This document shows positions 14,661 through 23,384 of a stretch of 34,039 nt of DNA, in pieces (position 1 is the stretch's first letter; each line of letters starts with the position of its first letter). Made by a program: the position numbers and the translations under genes. The notes beneath the pieces are model-generated. The model was not told the origin of the DNA and ran no database searches. It saw only the letters and a list, made by a program, of their open reading frames with translations. Location of the stretch: contig DBAZ01000063.1 in assembly GCA_002291945.1 (NCBI GenBank), forward strand, positions 1-34,039. The letters are read 5' to 3'. Source of the stretch: Tepidimonas sp. UBA997 (GTDB taxonomy: Bacteria > Pseudomonadota > Gammaproteobacteria > Burkholderiales > Burkholderiaceae_C).

Positions 14661-16841
14661 TCAGCTTGGGGCCAGATCAAACCGGTCGGCGTTCATCACC
14701 TTGGTCCAGGCGGCCACGAAGTCGTGGACGAACTTTTCGCGGTTGTCGTCCTGGGCATACACCTCGGCATAGGCGCGCAGGATGCTGTTGGAGCCGAACA
14801 CCAGATCGACACGGGTGGCGGTGAACTTCGTCGCGCCGGTGACCCGATCGACGATGTCATAGCTGTTGCGGCCGGTCGGCTTCCAACTGTACGCCATGTC
14901 GGTCAGGTGAACGAAGAAGTCCTGGGTCAGCGCACCGGGGCGGTCGGTGAACACCCCGTGCTTGCTGCCCCCGTGGTTGGTACCCAGCACACGCATGCCG
15001 CCGACCAGCACGGTCATTTCGTGGGCGCTCAGGCCCATGAGTTGCGCACGATCCAGCAACAGTTCTTCGGGTTTGACCACGTAGTGCTGCTTCTGCCAGT
15101 TGCGGAATCCGTCGGCCAGCGGCTCCAGCACGTCAAAGGATTCGACGTCGGTCTGAGCCAGCGTGGCGTCCCCACGACCGGGTGCAAACGGCACGGTCAC
15201 GCTGACACCAGCGGCTTGGGCGGCCTGCTCGATGCCCACATTGCCGCCCAGCACGATCACGTCCGCGACACTGGCACCAGTTTCAGCGGCGATTTTTTCG
15301 TAGGCAGCCAACACCTTGGCAAGGCGAGCAGGTTCGTTGCCTGCCCAGTCCTTTTGCGGGGCCAGGCGGATGCGGGCACCGTTGGCTCCACCACGATGAT
15401 CGGAACTGCGGTAGGTGCGGGCGCTGTCCCAGGCGGTGGCAACCATCTCGCTGAGCGACAGACCGGCCGCCGCAATCTTGGCCTTCACGGCAGCCACATC
15501 GTAGCCCCTGTTGCCTGCAGGCACGGGGTCTTGCCAGATCAGGTCTTGCGCCGGAACTTCGGGGCCGATGTAGCGGGCCTTGGGGCCCATGTCGCGGTGG
15601 GTCAGCTTGAACCAGGCACGGGCGAACACGTCCTCGAAGTAGGCTTGATCGGCGCGGAAACGCTCGGCGATCTTGCGGTATTGCGGATCAAACTTGAGCG
15701 CCATGTCGGCGTCGGTCATGATCGGCTTGGTGCGGATGGAGGGGTCCTCCACATCCACGGGCATGTCCTGTTCCCTGATGTTGACCGGCTCCCACTGCCA
15801 GGCACCCGCCGGGGACTTTTGCAGCCACCAGTCGTGCTTGAAGAGCATGTCGAAGTAGCCGTTGTCCCATTTCGTGGGGTTGGTCGTCCAGGCACCTTCG
15901 AGGCCGCTGGTCACGGCATCGCGGCCCACGCCACGGGTTTTGTGGTTCATCCAGCCAAAACCTTGTTCTTCGAGGTCGGCCCCTTCGGGAGCGGGGCCGA
16001 GGTTGGCCGCACTGCCGTTGCCGTGGGCCTTGCCCACCGTGTGACCGCCCGCCGTCAGGGCCACGGTTTCTTCGTCGTTCATGGCCATGCGGGCAAAGGT
16101 CACGCGCATGTCACGCGCCGTCTTGATCGGGTCGGGTTGACCATCGACGCCTTCGGGGTTCACGTAGATCAGCCCCATCATGACGGCGGCCAGAGGGTTT
16201 TCGAGATCGCGCTCACCGCTGTAGCGGCTGCCTTCGCTACCGCTCTTGGCCAGCCATTCTTTCTCGGAGCCCCAATAGGTGTCCTTCTCGGGGTGCCAGA
16301 TGTCTTCGCGACCAAAGGCAAAGCCAAAGGTCTTGAAGCCCATGGATTCATACGCCACGTTGCCAGCCAGGATCATGAGGTCGGCCCAGCTCAACCGGTT
16401 GCCGTACTTTTTCTTGATCGGCCACAACAGGCGGCGGGCTTTGTCCAGATTGCCGTTGTCTGGCCAGGAGTTGAGGGGGGCAAATCGCAGATTGCCGGTG
16501 CCCGCACCGCCTCGGCCATCGGCCACGCGGTAGGAACCGGCTGCGTGCCAGGCCATGCGGATCATCAGGCCCCCGTAGTGCCCCCAGTCGGCGGGCCACC
16601 AGGGTTGGCTGGTGGTCATCAGTTGGGTGAGGTCTTTCTTGAGTGCAGCGACATCGAGCTTTTTGACCGACTCGCGATAACTGATGCCCTGCAGCGGATT
16701 GGTTTTGCGGTCGTGCTGGTGCAGAATGTCCAGATTCAGCGCATTAGGCCACCAGGCCTGCGCGTGATTGGTGAGCGATTGGTTGGAGTTGGCACCGTGC
16801 ATGACGGGGCATCCAGTGGAAGTCGATGGGTTCGCAGTCAT
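14661..16841 (-). CDS. katG: Catalase-peroxidase
   Basis: 726 residues, full length for KatG, a haem enzyme that destroys hydrogen peroxide. The distal pocket is R95, W98 and H99 in MIRMAWHAAGSYR. The autocatalytic Met-Tyr-Trp cross-link residues are all present (W98, Y226 in GLIYVNPEG, M252 in ARMAMNDEE). The proximal haem ligand is H267 in ALTAGGHTVGKAHG. The second, haem-free C-terminal domain is complete. The start ATG at 16841 is preceded by CAGGAG at good spacing. The gene is monocistronic or reads towards rfaH, with no strong terminator seen between them. A palindromic site lies upstream. Confidence 0.97.
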   Translation of the reverse strand: MTANPSTSTGCPVMHGANSNQSLTNHAQAWWPNALNLDILHQHDRKTNPLQGISYRESVKKLDVAALKKDLTQLMTTSQPWWPADWGHYGGLMIRMAWHAAGSYRVADGRGGAGTGNLRFAPLNSWPDNGNLDKARRLLWPIKKKYGNRLSWADLMILAGNVAYESMGFKTFGFAFGREDIWHPEKDTYWGSEKEWLAKSGSEGSRYSGERDLENPLAAVMMGLIYVNPEGVDGQPDPIKTARDMRVTFARMAMNDEETVALTAGGHTVGKAHGNGSAANLGPAPEGADLEEQGFGWMNHKTRGVGRDAVTSGLEGAWTTNPTKWDNGYFDMLFKHDWWLQKSPAGAWQWEPVNIREQDMPVDVEDPSIRTKPIMTDADMALKFDPQYRKIAERFRADQAYFEDVFARAWFKLTHRDMGPKARYIGPEVPAQDLIWQDPVPAGNRGYDVAAVKAKIAAAGLSLSEMVATAWDSARTYRSSDHRGGANGARIRLAPQKDWAGNEPARLAKVLAAYEKIAAETGASVADVIVLGGNVGIEQAAQAAGVSVTVPFAPGRGDATLAQTDVESFDVLEPLADGFRNWQKQHYVVKPEELLLDRAQLMGLSAHEMTVLVGGMRVLGTNHGGSKHGVFTDRPGALTQDFFVHLTDMAYSWKPTGRNSYDIVDRVTGATKFTATRVDLVFGSNSILRAYAEVYAQDDNREKFVHDFVAAWTKVMNADRFDLAPS

Positions 16842-16879
16842 GAGTATCTCCTGTGTGGGTTCAACGAAAGGCAGGTTTC

Positions 16880-16910
16880 AGTGTACCCCCGGTGTGTGAA
16901 CAATGTGTTC
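16880..16910 (-). promoter_or_regulatory. katG promoter region with 13-bp palindrome
   Basis: On the minus strand a TACACT -10 candidate lies at 16885-16880, about 40 bases before the katG ATG. Just upstream, 16898-16910 is the perfect inverted repeat GAACA-CAT-TGTTC, placed where the -35 would be and therefore well sited for a regulator. It does not fit the OxyR ATAG-N7-CTAT spacing. The binding protein is unknown. Confidence 0.45.
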
Positions 16911-16988
16911 GTTTTTAGCAATGGAGGGCATAGCCGGTGACTACGATAGACTGCTTGGATCGCATCTCCCCTTGAGTGTCTGTTGCCC

Positions 16989-19751
16989 ATGAATCCGGTG
17001 AAGTTGGTGGATCTGCCCGGTGGCGCGGCCACTTTGGTGCTTTGTGCCACGCCGCGTCTGGCCCGATCCCTCCGGGACCGGCATGGTGTGCGGGCACCGC
17101 AGTCCAACCACAGGGCTGCCGAAGCCTTGTCGTGCATGACCGTCGAGCAGTGGCTGAGCAGTTGGCGTGATGCCTGGCTACTGACGGGGCACCCGGTGGA
17201 CCCGGCGCTGCACCATCAGTTGCTGTCCTCCCCACAGGAGCGACTGCTGTGGGAGCGGGTGATACGGCAAAGCCTGGGCGATGCCGATGCCGCCCAACTG
17301 CTGGATCTGCCCGCGCTGGCACAGACCGCACAGGAAGCGCATCAACTCCAGAGCGTCTGGCGGGTTGCCGTTGCCCGCACCCTGTTGGCCGAAGAACACC
17401 ACCAGTTCCAGCACTGGCGTGAGGCCTTCATGCAGTGGTGTGCCCAGCAGGGATGGGCCACCCGACACGAACTGGATGCGCGCACCGTTGAGGCGCTGCA
17501 TGAGCCGGTACCCGGCCTACCCTGGCCGCAACAGGTGGTGCTGGCCGGCTTCAACCGGATCAACCCGCTGGAGCAGGCGCTGCTGGACCGATTGCCAGCC
17601 CTGGGCGTAACGGTCAGCTGGCTGGACGACGCCCTACCCCAGACCCACGCGACGTTGCGGCGCTACCCCGACGCTGGGGCCGAGTGCCACGCGGCGGCGG
17701 ACTGGGCACGCGAGTGGCACGCCCGCCAGCCCGACGCCCGACTGGCTGTGGTCGTGCCCGACCTGGCCGCCCTGCGCCAACCCCTGCATGATGCCCTGGA
17801 AGACGCCCTGGCCCCCTGGCTGGCCTTGCCGCAAGCGGCCGAGCAGCAGCGCCCGTTCAATATCAGCCTGGGACGACCGCTGAACGACCACGCGCTGGTC
17901 GGGGTGGCGCTCGCTTTGCTCCACAGTGTGGCCCACACCGAACCCATGACGCAGACCGACTTGTCGCCGGTCTTGCTCAGCCCCTACTGGGGGGGCGATG
18001 ACACCGCTGCGCTGCGGGCACGGCTCGATGCCGCCATGCGTCAGCAACGCCCTGCCCTGCTGCCCTGGAGTGAGGTGGCGAGTCTGGTGGACAGCACGCA
18101 CCGGCCCTGGAACGAAACACGGCTGCCCGAATGGCTGGGCACCCTCGGCACGCTACCCACCACCCTGCCCCGGCGCCAGCTTCCGTCGGCCTGGTCAACC
18201 TGGATACCCAACACCCTGCGGGGTATCGGCTGGCTGGCCCAGCGCCGACTCAGCAGCCATGAATACCAGCACCACGACACCTTCGCTGACTGCCTGACTG
18301 AACTGGGGCGCATGGACGTTGTGACGGGGCCCATGCCCTTGTCGGAAGCGGTGCGCCGCTTGCGACAGCTCTGCCGCGAACGGGTGTTTCAGCCCAAAAC
18401 CGAAGGGCAACCGGCCATTGAAGTGCTGGGTCTGCTGGAAGCCTGCGGACAGCGGTTTGAGGCGGTCTGGGTCATGGGCATGGAAGCAGGCACCTGGCCA
18501 CCCCCCCTGCGGCCCAACCCCCTGCTGCCTCTGGAGGCCCAGCGGCAGGCCCACTGCCCGAACGCCAGCGCCGAGGTCCAGTTGGCGTTTGCCCGCCAGG
18601 TGCACGCCCAGCTCAACCAGTCGGCCCCCGAAGTGGTCTGGTCCTGGCCGCACCGATCGGGTTCGGCCGATCTGCAACCCAGCCCCTTGCTGGCGCAGGC
18701 CTCGGGCCTGCACCCGCAGATCGTGGACGCCCCGTCCTCCACGCACTGGGCCCATGCGGCCTTGTTGACGCCCCGCAAGCACCTGGCACCGCCGCTGGAC
18801 GACACCCGGGCACCGGCGGTGGAACCGGGCGAAGCCGTGTCGGGGGGCGTGGCCTTACTCAAGGCGCAAGCCATTTGCCCGGCCTGGGCCTACTTCCGGT
18901 TCCGGCTGGGTGCCCGCCCGCTGGAAGAGCCGACAGACGGGCTGGATGTGCGCCAGCGCGGAACGCTGTTGCATGCGGCACTGGAATGCCTTTGGCGCGA
19001 CCTGGGCACATCTGCCCGCTTGCAGGCGCTCGACGGCACCCAGACGGAGGAGGCGATGGAACGGGCGATGGCGGCCGCCTGGGCCCGGCGCGATGCCGAT
19101 CAGGGGCCCGCCACGCTGGAACCCCGCAGTCGGATGCTGGAGTCGCGCCGCCTGCATCGGCTGCTCACGGCTTGGTTGGACGTGGAACGCAAGCGGCCGG
19201 GGGCGTTTGCCGTCATCGCCACCGAACAGCGCGAAGCCATCGCCCTGCGCGGTTTGAACATTCGGGTTCAGATCGACCGGATGGATCGGCTCGACGATGG
19301 CAGCCAGGTCGTCATCGACTACAAAACCGGTGCCACTGTGGACACTCACAACTGGGCCAGCCAGCGGCTGACCGAACCACAGCTACCCCTGTACGCGACC
19401 TGGCGGGCGAGTCAGGGCGACCCCGTGGTGGCTGTGACTTTTGCCAAAGTATTGATGCGCGAACCGGGGTGGGCAGGGCTGGCTGACCAGGATGAACGAC
19501 TGCCCGGCGTCCCCAGCCTGGCCCACAGATACAGCCGCAAACGCTACCCGGCAGACCGTTTTCCGGATTGGTCGGCAGTGCTGCAACACTGGGGCCTTGC
19601 ACTGGACACCGTGGCACACGACATTCTGGCGGGAGACGCCAGCGTGCGCCTGGACGACGACAAGGCCCTGACCTACTGCGAAGTGCTGCCACTGCTGCGC
19701 CTGAGCGAGCGCCGCCAGCAATGGCTACAAAGCCAACGCCATGCTGCCTGA
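16989..19751 (+). CDS. addB: AddB-like PD-(D/E)XK nuclease / inactivated helicase
   Basis: About 920 residues. It matches the proteobacterial 'probable DNA repair protein' family that partners an AddA-like helicase. The C-terminal nuclease domain has AICPAWAYFRFRLGA, RGTLLHAALE and the catalytic core QIDRMDRLDDGSQVVIDYKT, ending near residue 778. The N-terminus (LVLCATPRLARSL) lacks an obvious Walker A loop, so the helicase half looks structural. With AddA it should process double-strand DNA ends for recombination. The ATG at 16989 is preferred over a TTG at 16983. No clear ribosome-binding site precedes either. The 3' end overlaps the next gene by 11 bp, which suggests coupled translation. 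Confidence 0.87.
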   Translation: MNPVKLVDLPGGAATLVLCATPRLARSLRDRHGVRAPQSNHRAAEALSCMTVEQWLSSWRDAWLLTGHPVDPALHHQLLSSPQERLLWERVIRQSLGDADAAQLLDLPALAQTAQEAHQLQSVWRVAVARTLLAEEHHQFQHWREAFMQWCAQQGWATRHELDARTVEALHEPVPGLPWPQQVVLAGFNRINPLEQALLDRLPALGVTVSWLDDALPQTHATLRRYPDAGAECHAAADWAREWHARQPDARLAVVVPDLAALRQPLHDALEDALAPWLALPQAAEQQRPFNISLGRPLNDHALVGVALALLHSVAHTEPMTQTDLSPVLLSPYWGGDDTAALRARLDAAMRQQRPALLPWSEVASLVDSTHRPWNETRLPEWLGTLGTLPTTLPRRQLPSAWSTWIPNTLRGIGWLAQRRLSSHEYQHHDTFADCLTELGRMDVVTGPMPLSEAVRRLRQLCRERVFQPKTEGQPAIEVLGLLEACGQRFEAVWVMGMEAGTWPPPLRPNPLLPLEAQRQAHCPNASAEVQLAFARQVHAQLNQSAPEVVWSWPHRSGSADLQPSPLLAQASGLHPQIVDAPSSTHWAHAALLTPRKHLAPPLDDTRAPAVEPGEAVSGGVALLKAQAICPAWAYFRFRLGARPLEEPTDGLDVRQRGTLLHAALECLWRDLGTSARLQALDGTQTEEAMERAMAAAWARRDADQGPATLEPRSRMLESRRLHRLLTAWLDVERKRPGAFAVIATEQREAIALRGLNIRVQIDRMDRLDDGSQVVIDYKTGATVDTHNWASQRLTEPQLPLYATWRASQGDPVVAVTFAKVLMREPGWAGLADQDERLPGVPSLAHRYSRKRYPADRFPDWSAVLQHWGLALDTVAHDILAGDASVRLDDDKALTYCEVLPLLRLSERRQQWLQSQRHAA

Positions 19752-22700
19752 CGACCTGCTGACCCTCGACACCGCGCACCGGGCACAAGCCATCGACCCG
19801 GCGCGTTCCTTCATCATTGAAGCCCCAGCGGGGGCAGGCAAGACCGAGCTGCTGACCCAGCGCTTGCTGGCCTTGCTGGGGCAGGTGGGCGAGCCGGAAG
19901 AAATCGTCGCCCTCACCTTCACCAACAAGGCCGCCGCCGAAATGCGCGACCGTGTGGTGGGCAGCCTGCACAGCGCCGCCAAGGGCGAGCGGCCCGATGC
20001 CGCGCACAAGCAAGTCACTTTTGATCTGGGGCGATCGGCGCTGGCACGCGACCAAGCCCGAGGCTGGAAGCTGCTGGAGCACCCCGGGCGGCTGCAGATC
20101 ACCACCCTGGACGCCCTGTGCGGCCGACTCGCCAGGCAAATGCCCCTGCTGTCGCGCCTAGGCAGCCAGCCCGGTGTCGCGCTCGACCCCGAACCCCATT
20201 ACCGGCAAGCGGCCCGCGAGACGCTGGCCTTGTTGCACACCGACCACCCCGCCGCCGACGCCATCGAACGCTTGCTCGACCGTTTTGACAACGATGCCCA
20301 GCGACTGCAAAACCAGTTGGTGGACATGCTCGCCAAGCGTGACCAGTGGATGCGCCATTCCTACACCACGCTCGACCTGAAAACCGCAGAAGCCGCACTG
20401 CGCGATTTGATGGCCGATGAACTGGCTCTGGCGCTGTCGGTACTGCCGCCCGAGCGGCAGCAGTTGCTCATGCCTGCAGCCCGGCATGCCGCGTCAGTGG
20501 TGCTGACGGCCCAGGCCTGCAGCGAGCCGCTGAGCGGCTGGGGGGCTCTGGGCGTCCTTGAACACTGGACAACGCCCCTCACCGGGCACCCAGACGAAGC
20601 CCCGCTCTGGCGCACATTGCCCCTGCTGCTGCTCACTAAAGACGGCCAAAGCGTACGGGCCAAGCTGCCGACCGAGCTTCTGAAAGACCCTGCAGGCAAA
20701 GCCCTGGCCGAAGCCGCCAAACCCCTGATGCAGGCGCTCAAGGACGACCACGCCGCCCCCGTGCTCAAACGCCTGCTTCGCTTGCCCGAGCCGACTTACA
20801 ACGAAGAAGAACAAGCCTTGATTGGCGACTTGCTGACGGTGCTGCGCATGGGCCACGCGCAACTCTGGCTGGGTTTTCAGCGGGCGGGCGCAATCGACTT
20901 CACGGCGATGGCGCAAAATGCCCTGCTGGCCCTAGGCCCAGCCGATGCGCCCAGCCCCCTGCAGTTGCAACTGGACTACCGCATACACCACCTGCTGGTC
21001 GATGAATTCCAGGACACCAGCCCAACCCAGGTGCAACTGCTGGAGCGCCTCATGGCCGGCTGGCAGCCGGGGGAGGCGCGCAGCCTGTTTCTGGTTGGCG
21101 ACCCGATGCAGTCGATCTACAAATTCCGCAAGGCCGACGTCGGGCTGTTCCTGAACATCAAGGTGCGCGGGCTGGGCGGCTGGCCGCTGACGGCCCTGCA
21201 CCTGTACCGCAACAACCGCTCCTATGCCGCCGTGGTGGACTGGGTGAACCAGACCTTTCCCCGCGTGTTTGCCACCAGCGACAACCACCACCGGGGTGCG
21301 GTGCGCTTTGCCCCTGCGGCGGCCACCCAGGGTCCACACCCGCTGGCGGGGGTGCACTGGCACCCACTGTTCGATGCCGACGACGGCAGCGACGAAGACG
21401 CACCGGCCCTGAGCGAACGCGAAGCCCAGCAGGTGCTGGCACTCATCCGCAGCGCCGCCACGCAAGACCCCGAAGGCAAGGTGGCCGTGCTGGTGCGGGC
21501 GCGCACCCATCTGGCCAGCTTGGTCACGCTGCTGCGCTCGCAAGACCCCCCCCTGGCCTTTCAGGCGGTCGAAATCGAGCCACTGGCGGAGCGCCAATCC
21601 ATTCATGACCTCACCAGCCTGACGCACGCCCTGCACCACCTGGCCGATCGCGTCCACTGGCTGGCTATCTTGCGGGCCCCCTGGTGCGGGCTCACATTGG
21701 CCGACTTGCACGCCCTGGCCGCCGACGACCACCACACCCCGGTCTGGACGCTGATCCAGGACGCGGCCCGTATCCAGCGCCTGAGCCCGGACGGCCAGCG
21801 CCGCCTCGGCCACGTCCGGCAGGTGATCCAGGCGGCCTTGCCGCACCAGGGCATGGTGCGGCCCCGGCGCTGGGTCGAAGGGGTGTGGATGGCCCTCGGG
21901 GGGCCGCTGTGCCTGGCCGACGCCAGTGAACTGCAGAACACCGCCGAGTTTTTCCATGCACTGCAGCGTTGTGAACGCGATGGCCTCCTGGACCTCAGCC
22001 GACTGCCCCGCGAACTGCAGGCACTCTATGCCGCCCCCGACCCCCAGGCCGCGGATCGGTTGCAACTGATGACGATCCACAAATCCAAAGGTCTGGAATT
22101 CGACACGGTGATCCTGCCGGGTCTGCACCGCCAAAGCGCCTCGACCGATCGGCCGCTGCTGTTGTGGGACGAAGTGCTGGACCCGAACGGGCACGAACGG
22201 CTGGTGGTGGCGGCGCAACCGTCTCGGCGCCCTGGGGCGGGCGATGACGACGAAGCCCCTGCCAAATACGGATTGCTCCACCAGTTGGAAGCGGAGCGCG
22301 CCCACCACGAGGCCCAGCGCCTGCTGTATGTCGCCGTGACGCGGGCCAGACGCCAACTGCACCTGCTGGGCACCGTGGCCCCGGACGCCCAGCAAGCCGA
22401 CCGACTCAAAACGCCAGCGAAGGACAGCCTGTTGAGCCTGCTGTGGCATGCGGCTGAACCCGCCTTTGTCGAGGCGCGACAGGCAGCGGCACGGACGCAG
22501 GATGCGTCCGACCTTGCACCCCGATCGCCTTCGACCCCGCTGGCCGCCTATGCCCACCAACTGTCGCGACTGACCACACCGGCCATCCCGGCCGCGCTAC
22601 AGGCACCAGCCATGGCGGCATCCACTGATCCTGCCAGATCGACCGCCCCTGCCGACTCTGCGCCACGGGCCGATGAGCCCGTCATGAGCCAGCCTGAACG

Positions 22701-23202
22701 GCAGCGGGCCGCTGACATCGGCACACTAATTCACCGCTATCTGGACATCATCGCCCGGGAAGGGGTGGCCCAGTGGCCGGAAAAACGCATCGGGGAACGG
22801 CAACCCGCCATGCAACGCTGGCTGGAACAACGAGGCCACTCGGCCGACGATGCCAACCGCAGTGCCCATGAAGTCGTGCGGCAGTTGATCACCACCTGCG
22901 CCTCGCCCGACGGGCAATGGGTGCTGCAGCCGCATGCACACGCGCACAACGAATGGGCGCTGGTCAGGCCGGAAGGTTCCTGGGTGCAGACGCAGGTGAT
23001 CGACCGTACCTTTGTGGCCGATGGCATACGCTGGATCATCGACTACAAAACCACCCGTGATGCACACCAGCCTGCCAGCGCCTACCTGGAGCAGCTACAA
23101 CGCTACCAGACGCTGTTCGACACCGATCGGCCGATCCGGTTAGCAGTGCTGTTCACCGACAGAGGCGAACTGGAGCACTTGGACAAAAAAAACCGCCCGT
23201 GA
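19741..23202 (+). CDS. addA: AddA-like UvrD-family helicase-nuclease
   Basis: 1153 residues with all superfamily 1A helicase motifs: Walker A APAGAGKTE (about residues 27-36), FTNKAAAEMRDRV, DEExx-type LLVDEFQDTS (about 417-426), VGDPMQSIYKFR, LYRNNRS, TIHKSKGLEFD (about 777) and YVAVTRARR. The C-terminus carries a RecB-like nuclease: GTLIHRYLD and then DRTFVADGIRWIIDYKT near 1090-1103. It unwinds and trims broken DNA ends together with the AddB-like partner just upstream. The stop codon lies inside the loop of a hairpin that acts as a terminator for the opposite strand. Confidence 0.93.
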   Translation: MLPDDLLTLDTAHRAQAIDPARSFIIEAPAGAGKTELLTQRLLALLGQVGEPEEIVALTFTNKAAAEMRDRVVGSLHSAAKGERPDAAHKQVTFDLGRSALARDQARGWKLLEHPGRLQITTLDALCGRLARQMPLLSRLGSQPGVALDPEPHYRQAARETLALLHTDHPAADAIERLLDRFDNDAQRLQNQLVDMLAKRDQWMRHSYTTLDLKTAEAALRDLMADELALALSVLPPERQQLLMPAARHAASVVLTAQACSEPLSGWGALGVLEHWTTPLTGHPDEAPLWRTLPLLLLTKDGQSVRAKLPTELLKDPAGKALAEAAKPLMQALKDDHAAPVLKRLLRLPEPTYNEEEQALIGDLLTVLRMGHAQLWLGFQRAGAIDFTAMAQNALLALGPADAPSPLQLQLDYRIHHLLVDEFQDTSPTQVQLLERLMAGWQPGEARSLFLVGDPMQSIYKFRKADVGLFLNIKVRGLGGWPLTALHLYRNNRSYAAVVDWVNQTFPRVFATSDNHHRGAVRFAPAAATQGPHPLAGVHWHPLFDADDGSDEDAPALSEREAQQVLALIRSAATQDPEGKVAVLVRARTHLASLVTLLRSQDPPLAFQAVEIEPLAERQSIHDLTSLTHALHHLADRVHWLAILRAPWCGLTLADLHALAADDHHTPVWTLIQDAARIQRLSPDGQRRLGHVRQVIQAALPHQGMVRPRRWVEGVWMALGGPLCLADASELQNTAEFFHALQRCERDGLLDLSRLPRELQALYAAPDPQAADRLQLMTIHKSKGLEFDTVILPGLHRQSASTDRPLLLWDEVLDPNGHERLVVAAQPSRRPGAGDDDEAPAKYGLLHQLEAERAHHEAQRLLYVAVTRARRQLHLLGTVAPDAQQADRLKTPAKDSLLSLLWHAAEPAFVEARQAAARTQDASDLAPRSPSTPLAAYAHQLSRLTTPAIPAALQAPAMAASTDPARSTAPADSAPRADEPVMSQPERQRAADIGTLIHRYLDIIAREGVAQWPEKRIGERQPAMQRWLEQRGHSADDANRSAHEVVRQLITTCASPDGQWVLQPHAHAHNEWALVRPEGSWVQTQVIDRTFVADGIRWIIDYKTTRDAHQPASAYLEQLQRYQTLFDTDRPIRLAVLFTDRGELEHLDKKNRP

Positions 23203-23209
23203 TGGGCGG
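23185..23209 (-). terminator. Intrinsic terminator for leftward transcription
   Basis: On the minus strand CCGCCC-ATCAC-GGGCGG is followed at once by eight T residues. It would stop transcripts arriving from ampG. It lies within the last codons of addA, whose stop TGA is in the loop. Confidence 0.85.
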
Positions 23210-23287
23210 ATGAAGTCCTTCAGGACGTCGTTGGGAACCGGTTCATGGTGATGACTGGCTCTCTCAAGGCGCCAGCCACTCCCTGAT

Positions 23288-23307
23288 GCCTGATGAGGCT
23301 TTTTTTT
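23288..23307 (+). terminator. Possible weak terminator of addB-addA
   Basis: GCCT-GATG-AGGC is followed by eight T residues, 86 bases after the addA stop. The stem is only four pairs, but the T tract is strong. It is the best candidate for ending rightward transcription. Confidence 0.4.
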
Positions 23308-23355
23308 CGCGCTGACAGCAAAACCTTGATTCTGCAACGAAAACAGCCCATCTCG

Positions 23356-23375
23356 CCTCCCCTATTTAGGGGAGG
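23356..23375. repeat. Perfect 8-bp hairpin CCTCCCCT-ATTT-AGGGGAGG
   Basis: A perfect inverted repeat ten bases after the ampG stop. There is no T tract on either side, so it is not a classical terminator. It may stabilise the ampG mRNA end or be a copy of a small palindromic element. The gap 23203-23384 otherwise holds the two terminators and no convincing gene. Confidence 0.7.
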
Positions 23376-23384
23376 TCAGGCACC

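Noticed and set aside
14406..16940. 844-codon plus-strand open frame opposite katG
   Set aside because: It is the complement shadow of a clearly real catalase-peroxidase with all catalytic residues. Its translation is His/Gly/Val-rich without any family motif.
20932..22560. 542-codon minus-strand open frame opposite addA
   Set aside because: The plus strand carries the helicase motifs here. The reverse frame is open only because of GC-rich codon use.
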